DNA of 64,000 nucleotides from Tahibacter harae. Lineage in GTDB: Bacteria > Pseudomonadota > Gammaproteobacteria > Xanthomonadales > Rhodanobacteraceae. The position numbers and the translations under genes were made by a program. Shown in pieces: positions 8,983 through 18,308 of the stretch. Positions within the stretch are counted from its first letter, which is position 1. Every line of letters begins with the position of its first letter. The DNA is taken from contig NZ_JANFQO010000009.1 of NCBI RefSeq assembly GCF_024437735.1, forward strand, positions 157,713 to 221,712, written 5' to 3'. Under the pieces are notes generated by a model. It saw nothing but the letters and a program-made list of their open reading frames with translations, was not told the origin of the DNA and did no database searches.

Positions 8983-10356
8983 TCAGCCCATCGCCTGGGC
9001 CTGTTCCAATTCCACGCGCAGCGCGCGGACCAGCTCGGCGCGCGCCACTTCAAACTGCTCGCGCCGGCGCAGATCCTTGACCACTACCGTGTCCTTGGCG
9101 ATCTCGTCGCTGCCGACCACGATGGCGAAGGCGATGCCGGCCTTCTCCGCATATTTGAACTGCCTGGCCAGCTTGCCCGGCTCCAGCACCACCTCGGTAT
9201 TGATGCCGGCCTGGCGCAGTTCGTTGGCGATGGCGAGATAGCGCGGCAGTTCGGCCTCGTCCATCTGCGTGACCAGCACCTGCACGGTACTGCGTCCGGT
9301 GCCCATCAGTCCCGCTTCGCGCAGCTGCCAGTACAGCCGCGATGCGCCTATGGAAATGCCCACGCCGGGCAGGTGCGACTTGGTGTAATGCGCGGCCAGG
9401 TTCTCGTAGCGGCCGCCGGAGCAGATCGAACCTATGCCCGGGTGGTCGACCAGATGCGTCTCGTAGACCGTGCCGGTGTAGTAGTCCAGGCCGCGGGCAA
9501 TGGACAGGTTCAGCGCATAGAACGCTTCCGGCACGCCCAGCGCGCGGATCAGCTGCAGCACTTCGCGCAGCTCGGCTATGCCCTGGTTGAAGGCTTCGCT
9601 GCCCTGTCCCAGCGAATCGAGCCTGGCCAGCGCGTCGTCGTGGCCGCTGGAGCGGATCTGCACGAAATGCAGGATCTGCGCGATGGCCGCGTCATTCAGG
9701 CCGAAGTCGCCGCCGCGCAGGCTTTCGGCAACCTTGTCGGCGCCGACCTTGTCCAGCTTGTCGATCTCGCGCAGGATCAGCGCCTGCTTTTGCGCATCGG
9801 CCTGGCCCAGGTTCTCGAAGAAGCCGCGCAGCAGCTTGCGGTTGTTGAGCTGGATGGTGAACGGGCCGATCTTCAGATCGCGGAACACCTGGTAGATCAC
9901 CGCCGGCAGTTCCGCGTCGTAGCGGATCGACAGCGCATCCTTGCCGATCACGTCGATATCGCACTGGTAGAACTCGCGGAAGCGGCCGCGCTGGTGACGC
10001 TCGCCGCGGTAGACGCGCTGCATCTGATAGCGGCGGAACGGGAAGTTGAGCTGGTGCTCGTGCTCGGCCACGTAGCGCGCCAGCGGCACGGTGAGGTCGA
10101 AGCGCAGCGCCAGTTCCGGCGGACCGCCTTTTTCCAGGCTGCCAGTGGACTGCAGGAAATACACCTGGCGCTCGGTCTCGCCGCCTTCCTTGGTCAGCAG
10201 TACCTCGGTCAGTTCCATCACCGGCGTTTCCACCGGCAGGAAGGCGAAGCGCTCGAAGCCGCGGCGGATAGTGTCGAGCATGTCCTGGAACGCGATCTGG
10301 TCCAGCGGCAGCAGTTCGAGCACACCAGGCGGCGTGCGGGGGGCAGTCAAGGCCAT
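8983..10356 (-). CDS. hisS: histidyl-tRNA synthetase
   Basis: Charges tRNA-His with histidine using ATP; cytoplasmic class II synthetase, active as a dimer. The 457-residue protein contains the motif 2 region [16 protein letters not shown], the HisA loop [13 protein letters not shown], and motif 3 around ISIGASRL. The anticodon-binding domain is C-terminal (about 365-457, [12 protein letters not shown] onward). The ATG at 10356 has GAGGA five bases upstream (minus strand), which fixes the start; the open frame reaches further upstream without family similarity. It is the first gene of a unit with the ammonia-lyase gene. Confidence 0.95.
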   Translation of the reverse strand: MALTAPRTPPGVLELLPLDQIAFQDMLDTIRRGFERFAFLPVETPVMELTEVLLTKEGGETERQVYFLQSTGSLEKGGPPELALRFDLTVPLARYVAEHEHQLNFPFRRYQMQRVYRGERHQRGRFREFYQCDIDVIGKDALSIRYDAELPAVIYQVFRDLKIGPFTIQLNNRKLLRGFFENLGQADAQKQALILREIDKLDKVGADKVAESLRGGDFGLNDAAIAQILHFVQIRSSGHDDALARLDSLGQGSEAFNQGIAELREVLQLIRALGVPEAFYALNLSIARGLDYYTGTVYETHLVDHPGIGSICSGGRYENLAAHYTKSHLPGVGISIGASRLYWQLREAGLMGTGRSTVQVLVTQMDEAELPRYLAIANELRQAGINTEVVLEPGKLARQFKYAEKAGIAFAIVVGSDEIAKDTVVVKDLRRREQFEVARAELVRALRVELEQAQAMG

Positions 10357-10830
10357 GCGGTCCTCATACGGTTCGCAAAGCGCGTCCGGGCGCGCGAAGG
10401 GCGCATAGCCTAGCAGATGGTCAGGCGCCGTCCCGGCCATGTAATAACCGGTTCTAACAATGCCCGCGCAGCCCGCCGCCGGCGCTTCGCCGTGCCGGTT
10501 CTGCCGGCGGCGGCAGCGGGATTCCACGGCGCCCGGCGCAGGTACCCGTGCGGCATCCGTCACAGCCGATTCGCTTTCAGCCTTGATTTCCCGTATGCTT
10601 GACGAGTTTTACGTGCGGACTCTCCGGCTTCCCTACCGGATTCCTGACGTGGCGAGCGGGTTCTTCCTTGCGCGGCACGTACCAGTTTCTCCCTCCACCG
10701 GCCCTCACGAAAAATACGGCCAGCGGCCGCAGCCTGCGGCCCGCCGTCGAAATTCATTACCTGCAGCGCGGATGCATGGCCACTGGATGGTCGTCGGGAA
10801 CGCTCTGGGTTTCACGTTAGGAGCAATCCC
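10357..10830. other. divergent intergenic region between hisS and rhlE with a long rhlE leader
   Basis: 474 bases. On the minus strand a motif at 10441-10462 resembles one before the TrpR-like gene. On the plus strand TATGCT (10594-10599) with TTCGCT 18 bases before it is a weak sigma-70 candidate, which would give rhlE an untranslated leader of about 225 bases. Long leaders are common for cold-inducible DEAD-box helicase genes, but no conserved cold-shock element could be identified by eye. Confidence 0.4.
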
Positions 10831-12183
10831 ATGTCCTTTGACACGCTCGGGCTGTCGCCCGCACTGCTGTGTGCCCTCAATGAACAAGGCTATACCCAGC
10901 CCACGCCGATCCAGGCCGAGGCCATTCCGCTGGTGCTGGCCGGCCGCGACCTGATGGCCGGCGCCCAGACCGGCACCGGCAAGACCGCCGCCTTCGCCCT
11001 GCCCATGCTGGAGCGGCTCTACCCCAACGGCGCGCTGCGCCTGGAACAGCCGCGCAAGGTGCGCGCCCTGGTGCTCACGCCCACGCGCGAGCTGGCCGTG
11101 CAGGTGCACGACAGCATCCGCGCCTACGGCAAGAACATCCGTTTCAATTCCACCACTATCTTCGGCGGTGTCGGCATGGGCGGCCAGGTGCAGGCGCTCA
11201 AGCGCGGCATGGACATCATCGTCGCCACGCCGGGCCGCCTGATCGACCACCTGGACCAGCGCACGCTGAACCTGCGCGACATCGAGATCCTGGTGCTGGA
11301 CGAAGCCGACCGCATGCTCGACATGGGCTTCCTGCCGGCGATCAAGAAAATCCTCGGCCAGCTGCCGCGCCAGCGCCAGAACCTGCTGTTCTCGGCCACC
11401 TATGCCGAAGACATCAAGAAGCTCGCCGCCGAGCTGCTCAACGATCCGGCGCAGATCCAGATTGCGCAGCAGAACAGCGTCGCGGCCACGGTCGAGCACC
11501 GCGTCTACGCGGTCGACAACGATCGCAAGAAGGACGTGCTGATCGAGATTCTGGCCCATGACAGCCGCCGCCAGACCCTGGTGTTCGGCCGCACCAAGCA
11601 CGGCTCGGACCGCCTCGCCCGCCAGCTCAGCCAGGCCGGCTTCAAGGCCGACGCGATCCACGGCAACAAGAGCCAGAACGCGCGCCAGCGCGCGCTCAAG
11701 GATTTCAAGGAAGGCCGCATCAACGTGCTGGTCGCCACCGACATCGCCGCGCGCGGGCTGGATATCGACCAGCTGCCGGTGGTGATCAACTACGACCTGC
11801 CCATGGTCGCCGCCGACTACGTGCACCGCATCGGCCGCACCGGCCGCGCCGGCTGCGACGGCCTGGCCCTGTCCCTGGTCTGCCGCGAAGAACAGGGCCT
11901 GCTCAACGACATCCAGCGCCTGCTCAAGCGCGAGATCGACATTGCCGTGCTGGAAGGCTTTGAACCCAAGGTGCCGCTGCGCACCGGCGCCGATGCCCAG
12001 CGCGCCGGCAAGCCCAAGCAAGGCAACCGCGGCGCCCGCCGCCCGCACGTGGCCCAGCCCAGCGGCGGCGGCAAGCACCACGCCGGCAAGGACCAGCGCC
12101 GCGGCGGCGGCAACGGCGGCCAGAACGGGCGGCGTTCGGATGGGAGAGGCGGCGGCGGGCGCGGGCAGAATTCGCCGCGTTGA
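10831..12183 (+). CDS. rhlE: DEAD-box ATP-dependent RNA helicase RhlE
   Basis: Unwinds short RNA duplexes in ribosome assembly and mRNA decay. The 450-residue protein has all core motifs in order: Q-motif (GYTQPTPIQ), motif I AQTGTGKT, Ia PTRELA, TPGR, II DEAD, III SAT, and VI HRIGRTGR. A basic, glycine/arginine-rich tail follows (about 390-450, many RGGG units), typical for RhlE and used for RNA binding. The start ATG has AGGAG at 10820. The gene is followed by a strong terminator that belongs to the window's hairpin repeat family. Confidence 0.93.
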   Translation: MSFDTLGLSPALLCALNEQGYTQPTPIQAEAIPLVLAGRDLMAGAQTGTGKTAAFALPMLERLYPNGALRLEQPRKVRALVLTPTRELAVQVHDSIRAYGKNIRFNSTTIFGGVGMGGQVQALKRGMDIIVATPGRLIDHLDQRTLNLRDIEILVLDEADRMLDMGFLPAIKKILGQLPRQRQNLLFSATYAEDIKKLAAELLNDPAQIQIAQQNSVAATVEHRVYAVDNDRKKDVLIEILAHDSRRQTLVFGRTKHGSDRLARQLSQAGFKADAIHGNKSQNARQRALKDFKEGRINVLVATDIAARGLDIDQLPVVINYDLPMVAADYVHRIGRTGRAGCDGLALSLVCREEQGLLNDIQRLLKREIDIAVLEGFEPKVPLRTGADAQRAGKPKQGNRGARRPHVAQPSGGGKHHAGKDQRRGGGNGGQNGRRSDGRGGGGRGQNSPR

Positions 12184-12293
12184 TAGACATTCGCCGCGCT
12201 GACGGTCATTCGCTACGCTGATAGACGTTTGCCGCGCCGGGAGTCACTGTAGCCGATCACTCCCGGCGTAGCCGCTCAAAGCAGCCGCAATAC

Positions 12294-12331
12294 GCCCTCT
12301 CCCCCGGCTCCGCCGGGGGAGAGGGCTTTTT
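12294..12331 (+). terminator. rhlE terminator formed by a CCCTCTCCCCC hairpin repeat
   Basis: A 14-bp perfect stem beginning GCCCTCTCCCCCGG, loop CTCCG, then five T residues. It is about 110 bases after the rhlE stop. The arm sequence is the core of the dispersed repeats at 632, 25661 and 35360, but here the flanks differ and a T-run makes it a working terminator. Confidence 0.8.
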
Positions 12332-12352
12332 GTTTGCGTGCGCCGTAACTCG

Positions 12353-12617
12353 CTGCAACCCCGGGGTACTGCAACTCCACGAGACTGCAACCCTGCGAAG
12401 CTGCAGCTCCACAGACTGCATCCCAAAAAGACCGCAGCCTCGCGAAAGCTGCACCTCCACAAGACTGCGATCCCAGAGCGCCGCAACTGCGCCAAGCTGC
12501 AACTCCGCGGGACCGCAATTCTGCAACGCCGCATCCTTGCGAGGTTGCGATGCTGCAAGGCGCTAACCAGGCAGGACTGCAACGCCACAGGACAGCGCCC
12601 CTGCAAGCCCGCGACAC
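12353..12617. repeat. degenerate 16-bp tandem repeat (CTGCAACTCC minisatellite)
   Basis: About twelve back-to-back units of 15-17 bases (12353 to about 12556) followed by scattered remnants to 12617. Each unit begins CTGCA or CCGCA and ends GA(A)G or similar; the approximate consensus is CTGCAACTCCRCGARA. Examples are CTGCAACTCCACGAGA, CTGCACCTCCACAAGA and CTGCAACTCCGCGGGA. The region carries no gene and lies between the convergent rhlE and acyltransferase genes. There are no spacers, so it is not a CRISPR array. Confidence 0.8.
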
Positions 12618-12645
12618 CGCGCGCCGCCTCACCACGCGCCTCACC

Positions 12646-13743
12646 TCACACCTTCCAATACCATCGCCTCCGGTGCAGCCACACCGCGACGCCCCACCAT
12701 ACCGCCACTACGGCGCAGGCCCAGGCCGCCGAGGCCGCGCGCGGGCCGGCCAGCGGCGTGATCCAGCTGGCGAAGGCGTGCTGGTACAGCCAAGTGTCGG
12801 CACCGAAGGCGGCCAGCAGGCAGACCATCAGCCAGGAACCCGCATAGGCCAGGATGGCGTTGAGTCCCAGCGCGCGGCCCGGCAGCCACAACCCGCGCAG
12901 GTCGACCAGGCGATGCAGCAGGGCCAGCAGCAGCAGGCCGGCGCCGCCAGTCCACAGCACATAGCCCGGCGTCCACAGCGCCTTGTTGAAGGGCTGCCAG
13001 AACGACAGCGCCAGGCCGGCCGCGGCCGCGGCGACGCCGGCATACAGCAGAGGACTGGCGATGCGGGATCCGCCCGCAGCCACCGCACCGGCGCGCAGCC
13101 AGCTGCCGGCGCGCAGGCCGAGCACGGTGCTGGCAATCGCTCCCAGGGTGCTGAGCACGCCTTCGGGATCGAAGGCGCGGCCGCTGGCGGGATCGAACTG
13201 GTAGGCGTAGCGGCCCAGCAGCGCGCTGTCCACGCGCACATTCCAGTTGTCGGCCTGGGCCGTGCCGCCGAAGAACAGCAGCAGCGAATAGCCGGCCAGC
13301 AGGGCGGCGAACAGCAGCCACTGCCCGCGCGGCCGCAGGTACAGCGCGGCCGGTCCGGCCACGGCCAGGCACAGGCCGATGCGCTGCAGCACGCCGGCCA
13401 GGCGGAAGGCGCGCTCGGGAATCAGCAGCGCCGCAGCAAGATGCAGCAGCAGGCCCACGCCGACCAGACGCAGTGCGCGCAGCAGCACGGCGCGGCGCAG
13501 CGCGGCCGGCTCGGCGCCGCGGGCGAGCTGGGGTTCCAGCGCCAGGCTCAGCGAGGCGCCGGCCACGAACAGGAATAGCGGAAAGATGTAATCCGCCGGC
13601 TGGCAGCCGTGCCAGGCGGCGTGTTCCAGCCACGGAAAGACATGGCCCCAGTCGCCGGCGTTGTTGACCAGTAGCATGGCCGCGACGGTAAGGCCGCGCA
13701 GGATGTCGACCGAGGCAAAGCGTGGCGCGGTTGCAGCGGGCAT
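12646..13743 (-). CDS. multi-pass membrane acyltransferase, HGSNAT/NagX-like
   Basis: A 365-residue inner-membrane protein with about ten hydrophobic segments. The N-terminal signature RFASVDILRGLTVAAMLLVNN and the following GCQPADYIFPLFLFVAGASL match the DUF1624/DUF5009 group that includes human heparan-alpha-glucosaminide N-acetyltransferase. In such proteins acetyl groups are moved across the membrane to an amino sugar, so a cell-wall sugar substrate is plausible but unproven. The conserved histidine region usual in this family corresponds to EHAAWHGCQPAD. The ATG at 13743 directly precedes the family N-terminus. It stands alone, convergent with rhlE and divergent from dcp. Confidence 0.75.
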   Translation of the reverse strand: MPAATAPRFASVDILRGLTVAAMLLVNNAGDWGHVFPWLEHAAWHGCQPADYIFPLFLFVAGASLSLALEPQLARGAEPAALRRAVLLRALRLVGVGLLLHLAAALLIPERAFRLAGVLQRIGLCLAVAGPAALYLRPRGQWLLFAALLAGYSLLLFFGGTAQADNWNVRVDSALLGRYAYQFDPASGRAFDPEGVLSTLGAIASTVLGLRAGSWLRAGAVAAGGSRIASPLLYAGVAAAAAGLALSFWQPFNKALWTPGYVLWTGGAGLLLLALLHRLVDLRGLWLPGRALGLNAILAYAGSWLMVCLLAAFGADTWLYQHAFASWITPLAGPRAASAAWACAVVAVWWGVAVWLHRRRWYWKV

Positions 13744-14216
13744 GGCGGTCCGTGGCGCGGCGGCGGAAGTCCCAGCCTCGCATATCCGGGCGGCGGCGCG
13801 TTATGACGCTGATTCCCGTTGCGCCGCATTCTCGCGCCAGGCCGCCCGGCCACCGCGACGACCAGCCGGCGTCGGCGCGGGCACCGACAGCCCCGCCTCA
13901 CCGCGCCACCGCCGCGCCGCCATGCCCTATGCCGCTCCTCCGCGCCTCCGCCGCGCCACACCGCGCCCTGCCACACCCCGCTGCCACGCCGATCCGCAGA
14001 GACCGCCAAACGGCCTAACCCCTCCGCTTCTTTCAGCCACCGCAAACCCTTCGGCACCCCGCTTTCCAGTCCGCGCCACGGCGCCTCCCGCCCCGTCCGC
14101 CGCCAGCCGCGGCCTTGCCGCTCAGGCCTGCAACGCGGCCGGGACTTCCGTCATGGGCGCCCCCGGCGGATCCGGTTTAGCATCGGCGCCCGTTTCCCTG
14201 TCCGGAGTGCGTTTTC
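13744..14216. other. divergent intergenic region, low-complexity C/G-rich
   Basis: 473 bases between the divergent acyltransferase and dcp genes. Positions 13890-14000 are dominated by short CCGCGCCAC and CCGCC words without a fixed period. The GGAG of the dcp ribosome binding site lies at its right end. No terminator, known riboswitch or credible gene was seen. Confidence 0.5.
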
Positions 14217-16373
14217 ATGAAGAACCGTCTTGCCATCGCCCTGGCCCTCGCCCTGGGCATCGCGGCGCCGCTCTATGCCGCCGACAAGGCGGCTCCCGCC
14301 GCGAGCGCCGCCGTGAAGCCCGACATGACCAACAACCCCTTCGCCAAGCCCAGCACGCTGCCGTTCCAGTACCCGCAGTTCGACAAGATCAAGAACGAGC
14401 ACTTCGTCCCGGCGATGGAAGCCGGCATGATCGAACACCGCGCCGAAATCGACGCCATCGCCGACTCCAAGGACGCCGCCACGCTGGAAAACACCATCGT
14501 CGCGATGGAGCGTTCCGGCCAGCTGCTCAACCGCGCCACCACGGTGTTCTTCAATCTCAGCGGCGCCAATACCAACGACGCGATAGAGAAAATCCAGAGC
14601 GAGATGGCGCCCAAGCTGTCGGCACACCAGGACGCGATCTACCTCAATTCCAAGCTGTTCGCCCGCGTGCAGTCGCTGTATGACAAGCGCGATTCGCTGG
14701 GCCTCGATCCGGAAAGCAAGCGCCTGGTCGAACGCTACTACACCGATTTCGTGCGCGCCGGCGCCAAGCTCAGCGACGCCGACAAGGCCAAGCTCAAGGA
14801 CATGAACGCCGAGCTGGCCACGCTGCAGACCCGCTTCAGCCAGAACATGCTGAAGGAGAACAACGCCTCGGCCGTGATCGTCGACAGCAAGGAAGAACTC
14901 AAGGGCCTGTCCGACGCCGCCATCTCCGCCGCCGCCGAAGCGGCCAAGCAGCGCAAGCTCGAAGGCAAGTACGTCATCGCGCTGCAGAACACCAGCGGCC
15001 AGCCGGCGCTGGCCCAGCTGGAAAACCGCGCCCTGCGCGAGCGCCTGCAGAAGGCCTCGGTCGAGCGCGCCAGCCACGGCGGCGAATTCGACAACCGCGC
15101 CATCGTCGCCAGCGTCGCCAAGATCCGCGCCGAGCGCGCCAAGCTGCTGGGCTACGACAACCACGCCGCCTACACCCTGGAAGACGAGACCGCCAAGACG
15201 GTCAAGGCCGTGAACGACCGCCTGGCCCAGTTGGCGCCGCCGGCCGTGGCCAATGCGAAGAAGGAAGCGGCTGACCTGCAGAGCATGATCGACAAGGAAA
15301 AGGGCGGCTTCCAGCTCGCCGCCTGGGACTGGTCGTTCTATTCGGAAAAGGTGCGCGCGGAAAAGTACAGTTTTGACGAAGGCCAGCTGCGCCCGTACTT
15401 CGAGTTCGACAGCGTGCTCAAGAACGGCGTGTTCTTCGCTGCCAACAAGCTGTACGGCCTGAGCTTCAAGGAACGCACCGACCTGCCCGTCTACAATCCG
15501 GACGTGCGCGTGTTCGACGTGACCGACGCCGACGGCAAGCCGCTGGCGATCTTCCTGGTCGACTGGTATGCCCGCGACAACAAGCGCGGCGGCGCCTGGA
15601 TGAATGAATACGTGTCCCAGAGCGGCCTGTTCGGCACGCATCCGGTGGTGGCCAACCACCTCAACATTCCCAAGCCGCCCAAGGGCGAGCCGACCCTGCT
15701 GACCTACGACGAAGTCAACACGGCCTTCCACGAATTCGGCCATGCCCTGCATGGCATGTTCTCCAACGTGAAGTACCCGCGCTTCTCCGGCACCAGCGTG
15801 CCGCGCGATTTCGTGGAATATCCGTCCCAGGTCAATGAAATGTGGACCACCTGGCCGGAAATCCTCAAGAACTACGCCAAGCACTACAAGACCGGCGAAC
15901 CGATCCCGCAGGAACTGGTGGACAAGGTCACCGCGGCGCAGAAGTTCAACCAGGGCTTCGCCACCACCGAATACCTGGGCGCGGCCCTGCTCGACCAGGC
16001 CTGGCACCAGATCACGCCGGCACAGGCACCCAATGCCGATGGCGTGCTCGGCTTTGAAGCCGCCGCGCTGAAGAAGGCCGGCGTGGACTTCGCGCCGGTG
16101 CCGCCGCGTTACCGCAGCGCCTACTTCTCCCACATCATGGGCGGCTATGCAGCCGGCTACTACGCCTACATCTGGAGCGAAGTGCTGGATGCCGACAGCG
16201 TGGAATGGTTCAAGGAGAACGGCGGCCTCAAGCGCGAGAACGGCGACCACTTCCGCAAGACCCTGCTCTCGCGCGGCGGCAGCGTCGATGCGATGCAGCT
16301 GTTCAAGGACTTCCGCGGCCGCGATCCGGACGTCAAGCCGCTGCTGGAACGCCGCGGCCTGACCGCCAAGTAA
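14217..16373 (+). CDS. dcp: periplasmic M3 peptidyl-dipeptidase Dcp
   Basis: Releases dipeptides from the C-termini of oligopeptides. The 718-residue precursor has a Sec signal (MKNRLAIALALALGIAAPLYA), so it acts outside the cytoplasm, unlike cytoplasmic OpdA. The zinc motif HEFGHALH in the C-terminal third, followed by the glutamate ligand in the EYPSQVNEMW region, and the late YFSHIMGGYAAGYYAYIWSE are diagnostic of M3A peptidases. The ATG at 14217 has GGAG nine to ten bases upstream. It is a single gene closed by a terminator at 16421-16456. Together with the M2 and M14 enzymes it suggests strong extracytoplasmic peptide processing. Confidence 0.92.
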   Translation: MKNRLAIALALALGIAAPLYAADKAAPAASAAVKPDMTNNPFAKPSTLPFQYPQFDKIKNEHFVPAMEAGMIEHRAEIDAIADSKDAATLENTIVAMERSGQLLNRATTVFFNLSGANTNDAIEKIQSEMAPKLSAHQDAIYLNSKLFARVQSLYDKRDSLGLDPESKRLVERYYTDFVRAGAKLSDADKAKLKDMNAELATLQTRFSQNMLKENNASAVIVDSKEELKGLSDAAISAAAEAAKQRKLEGKYVIALQNTSGQPALAQLENRALRERLQKASVERASHGGEFDNRAIVASVAKIRAERAKLLGYDNHAAYTLEDETAKTVKAVNDRLAQLAPPAVANAKKEAADLQSMIDKEKGGFQLAAWDWSFYSEKVRAEKYSFDEGQLRPYFEFDSVLKNGVFFAANKLYGLSFKERTDLPVYNPDVRVFDVTDADGKPLAIFLVDWYARDNKRGGAWMNEYVSQSGLFGTHPVVANHLNIPKPPKGEPTLLTYDEVNTAFHEFGHALHGMFSNVKYPRFSGTSVPRDFVEYPSQVNEMWTTWPEILKNYAKHYKTGEPIPQELVDKVTAAQKFNQGFATTEYLGAALLDQAWHQITPAQAPNADGVLGFEAAALKKAGVDFAPVPPRYRSAYFSHIMGGYAAGYYAYIWSEVLDADSVEWFKENGGLKRENGDHFRKTLLSRGGSVDAMQLFKDFRGRDPDVKPLLERRGLTAK

Positions 16374-16385
16374 GCCACGCTGCGT

Positions 16386-16405
16386 CCGGCCGCCACGGCG
16401 GCCGG
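16386..16405. other. perfect hairpin in the dcp 3' untranslated region
   Basis: CCGGCCGCC and its complement with a two-base AC loop. No T-run follows, so it is more likely an RNA-end stabilising structure than the terminator, which follows at 16421. Confidence 0.6.
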
Positions 16406-16420
16406 ACCACGCTGCAAATG

Positions 16421-16456
16421 AAAAACCCGCACCGGTTCGCGCCGGGGCGGGTTTTT
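16421..16456. terminator. bidirectional terminator between dcp and the response regulator gene
   Basis: AAAAACCCGC pairs with GCGGGTTTTTT around an inner CCGG-TTCGCG-CCGG hairpin. T-rich tails exist on both strands, so it can serve dcp (plus) and the convergent response regulator gene (minus, ending at 16500). Confidence 0.88.
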
Positions 16457-16499
16457 TCGTAGCGGGAGCAGCGCTGCCGCGGCCGGCGCGCCGCGGCGA

Positions 16500-17003
16500 T
16501 CAGACGTCGCGGCGTACCCCGCCACCGCTCTGCGAGGTGCGGTACGGCATCTTGTCCGCATTGAGCAGGCGTTCGATGCGCATGAACACCTCGGCGCGGG
16601 AGAACGGCTTCTTCATGAAATCGTCGGCGCCGATGCGCTGGGCGTAGAACTGCTCGGTGGCCTGTTCATTGCCGCTGATCATGATGATGGGGATGTCCTT
16701 GGTGCGCGAATCCCGGCGCAGCTGGCGCAGCGCGGCAAAGCCGTTCATGCCGGGCAGCACGATGTCCAGGAAGATCAGGTCCGGCGCCTCGGCCTGGGCC
16801 ATGCGTATGCCTTCCTCGGCGTCGCCGGCTTCCAGCGTGGCGTAGCCGTTCTGCTGCAGCAGCTTGCGCAGCAGGGCGACGATGGTCGGTGAATCGTCGA
16901 CGATGAGGACGCGGGTGCCTTCGCGGGCATTGATGCGCGGCTTGTCGCGCCGCTCGGCCGCGGCCGGCTGGCCACCGAAAATCCTTCGCAGAAATCCGAA
17001 CAT
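16500..17003 (-). CDS. single-domain response regulator (PilG/PilH-like receiver)
   Basis: A 167-residue protein made of a 40-residue basic N-terminal extension (MFGFLRRIFGG) and one receiver domain (about 38-155). The acidic pocket is in VLIVDDSPT, the phospho-acceptor aspartate in FLDIVLPGMNG, the switch serine in IMISGN, and the conserved lysine in MKKPFS. There is no output domain, so it must act by protein contact, as CheY or PilH do. The nearest family guess is twitching-motility type receivers, but no pil or che genes are in the window. The start MFGF is preferred to the longer frame because the family receiver follows directly; GGAAAGG lies just upstream. Confidence 0.78.
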   Translation of the reverse strand: MFGFLRRIFGGQPAAAERRDKPRINAREGTRVLIVDDSPTIVALLRKLLQQNGYATLEAGDAEEGIRMAQAEAPDLIFLDIVLPGMNGFAALRQLRRDSRTKDIPIIMISGNEQATEQFYAQRIGADDFMKKPFSRAEVFMRIERLLNADKMPYRTSQSGGGVRRDV

Positions 17004-17331
17004 ACCTTTCCAGCTCCCCTGCCCCGCGAACCCCTGGCCCGGAAGTTTCGGGGTTACGCGCGGGCGGGTCAAACCTGACCGCGGCGGAATGCGGCCCGGC
17101 GGCGCCGGAAAAGCGCGCCGGATGCCTGCCGCAGCGCGTTTTCAGTGCTGCCGGCGGCCAACGCGGCGCCGCAGGACCAAAGCCGGAAACGTGCCGGGTG
17201 GCGCAGATTCGGCCAGCATCCGCGCAAACAGCGCCGCCGTGCTCTCGCGATCTTGCCGCCGACGCGGCCGGGAGGCACCGCAGGCCAGCCTCCACAGCTG
17301 GCCCCACTGCGCATGGCCGCGGGCCGCGGCT
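17004..17331. other. intergenic region upstream of the response regulator gene
   Basis: 328 bases between two minus-strand genes. It presumably holds the promoter of the response regulator gene. I see no clear -35/-10 pair, hairpin with T-run, or repeat. Confidence 0.4.
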
Positions 17332-17916
17332 TCAGCTCAGCAGGCGCGTCACCAGGCGCGGCTCCAGCAGCGCCATGAACAGCAGGCCGAAGCCCGCGCC
17401 CCACAGGTGCGCGCTGTGGTTGACGTTGTCGCGCGACTGCCGGTCCATGTACCAGGTATAGGCCAGGTACAGCACGCCGAACAAAATCGCCGGCATGGGC
17501 AAGAAGAACACCAGGATCTGCGAACCCGGCGCTACCAGGATGTAGGCGAACAGCACTGCCGACACCGCGCCCGAGGCACCCAGGCTGTAATAGTTAGGAT
17601 CGTTCTGGTGCTTCATATAGCTGGGCAGGATGGACACCAGCAGGCCGCCCAGGTACAGCAGCGGCAGGCCCAGCGGCCCCATGGCCTGGCCCAGCACCAG
17701 CTCCATCGCCCGGCCGAAGAAGAACAAAGTAAACATGTTGAAAAAAAGATGCATGCCGTCTGCATGCACCAGGCCGTAGGAGAACAGGCGCCAGTATTCG
17801 TTCTTGCGCTTGACCGCCGGCGGCCACAGCACCAGCTGCTGCTGCAGGCGCGGATTGCTGAAGGCGGCCAGGGACACGGCCACGGTCAGGCCGATCAGGA
17901 TAAGGGTGACAAACAT
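17332..17916 (-). CDS. rhomboid-family intramembrane serine protease
   Basis: Cleaves transmembrane substrates within the inner membrane. The 194-residue protein has six hydrophobic helices. The catalytic serine lies in SLGASGAVSAVL and the catalytic histidine in NHSAHLWGAGFG; the oxyanion-loop HADGMHLFFNMF on an earlier helix is also conserved. It is the minimal six-helix form without cytosolic domains. It follows a small membrane protein gene after 37 bases and probably shares its transcript. The substrate cannot be inferred. Confidence 0.92.
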   Translation of the reverse strand: MFVTLILIGLTVAVSLAAFSNPRLQQQLVLWPPAVKRKNEYWRLFSYGLVHADGMHLFFNMFTLFFFGRAMELVLGQAMGPLGLPLLYLGGLLVSILPSYMKHQNDPNYYSLGASGAVSAVLFAYILVAPGSQILVFFLPMPAILFGVLYLAYTWYMDRQSRDNVNHSAHLWGAGFGLLFMALLEPRLVTRLLS

Positions 17917-17953
17917 GCGCGCTCGGCTCCGGGATGGGGCGGTGGCAGCCGCG

Positions 17954-18160
17954 TCAGCCGCGCGGCTTGAACAGGGCGGCGTCGAGGATGGACCAGAGGT
18001 GGATCACCCAGCCCAGCAGGATCACCCACAGCACCGCGGCCAGCACGAACTGCACCAGCGCCATCAGCAGGCGGCCCTGCACCAGCTGGCCCAGGCCGGG
18101 AATGAAGAAGCTGCAAATGGCGGCGATGACATTGCCGGCCGAACCCTGTCCTGTGCTCAT
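17954..18160 (-). CDS. small two-helix membrane protein upstream of the rhomboid gene
   Basis: A 68-residue protein with two hydrophobic stretches (about 9-30 and 33-58) joined by GLGQLVQGR, a turn reminiscent of TM2-type small membrane proteins (FFIPGLGQLVQGR). It ends LFKPRG. Function unknown. Its position immediately ahead of the rhomboid gene could make it a partner or substrate, but that is only context. Confidence 0.7.
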   Translation of the reverse strand: MSTGQGSAGNVIAAICSFFIPGLGQLVQGRLLMALVQFVLAAVLWVILLGWVIHLWSILDAALFKPRG

Positions 18161-18308
18161 CGTGCTGTGGTCCCTGGGGAATAGTCGCGATAGCTTGGCA
18201 GATGTTGCCGCCGCCCGGGAAATTCAAGCGGCGCGGTTGCTTTCGCCGGCAGCGGGGACTAGCCTGCCGCCTCTTGCTCAGGCTGCAACCCACCGGGGAG
18301 ACATCATT

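Noticed and set aside
16500..17003. Assignment of the response regulator as PilG or PilH
   Set aside because: It has the receiver architecture but no type IV pilus or chemosensory genes are near, so a symbol is not given.
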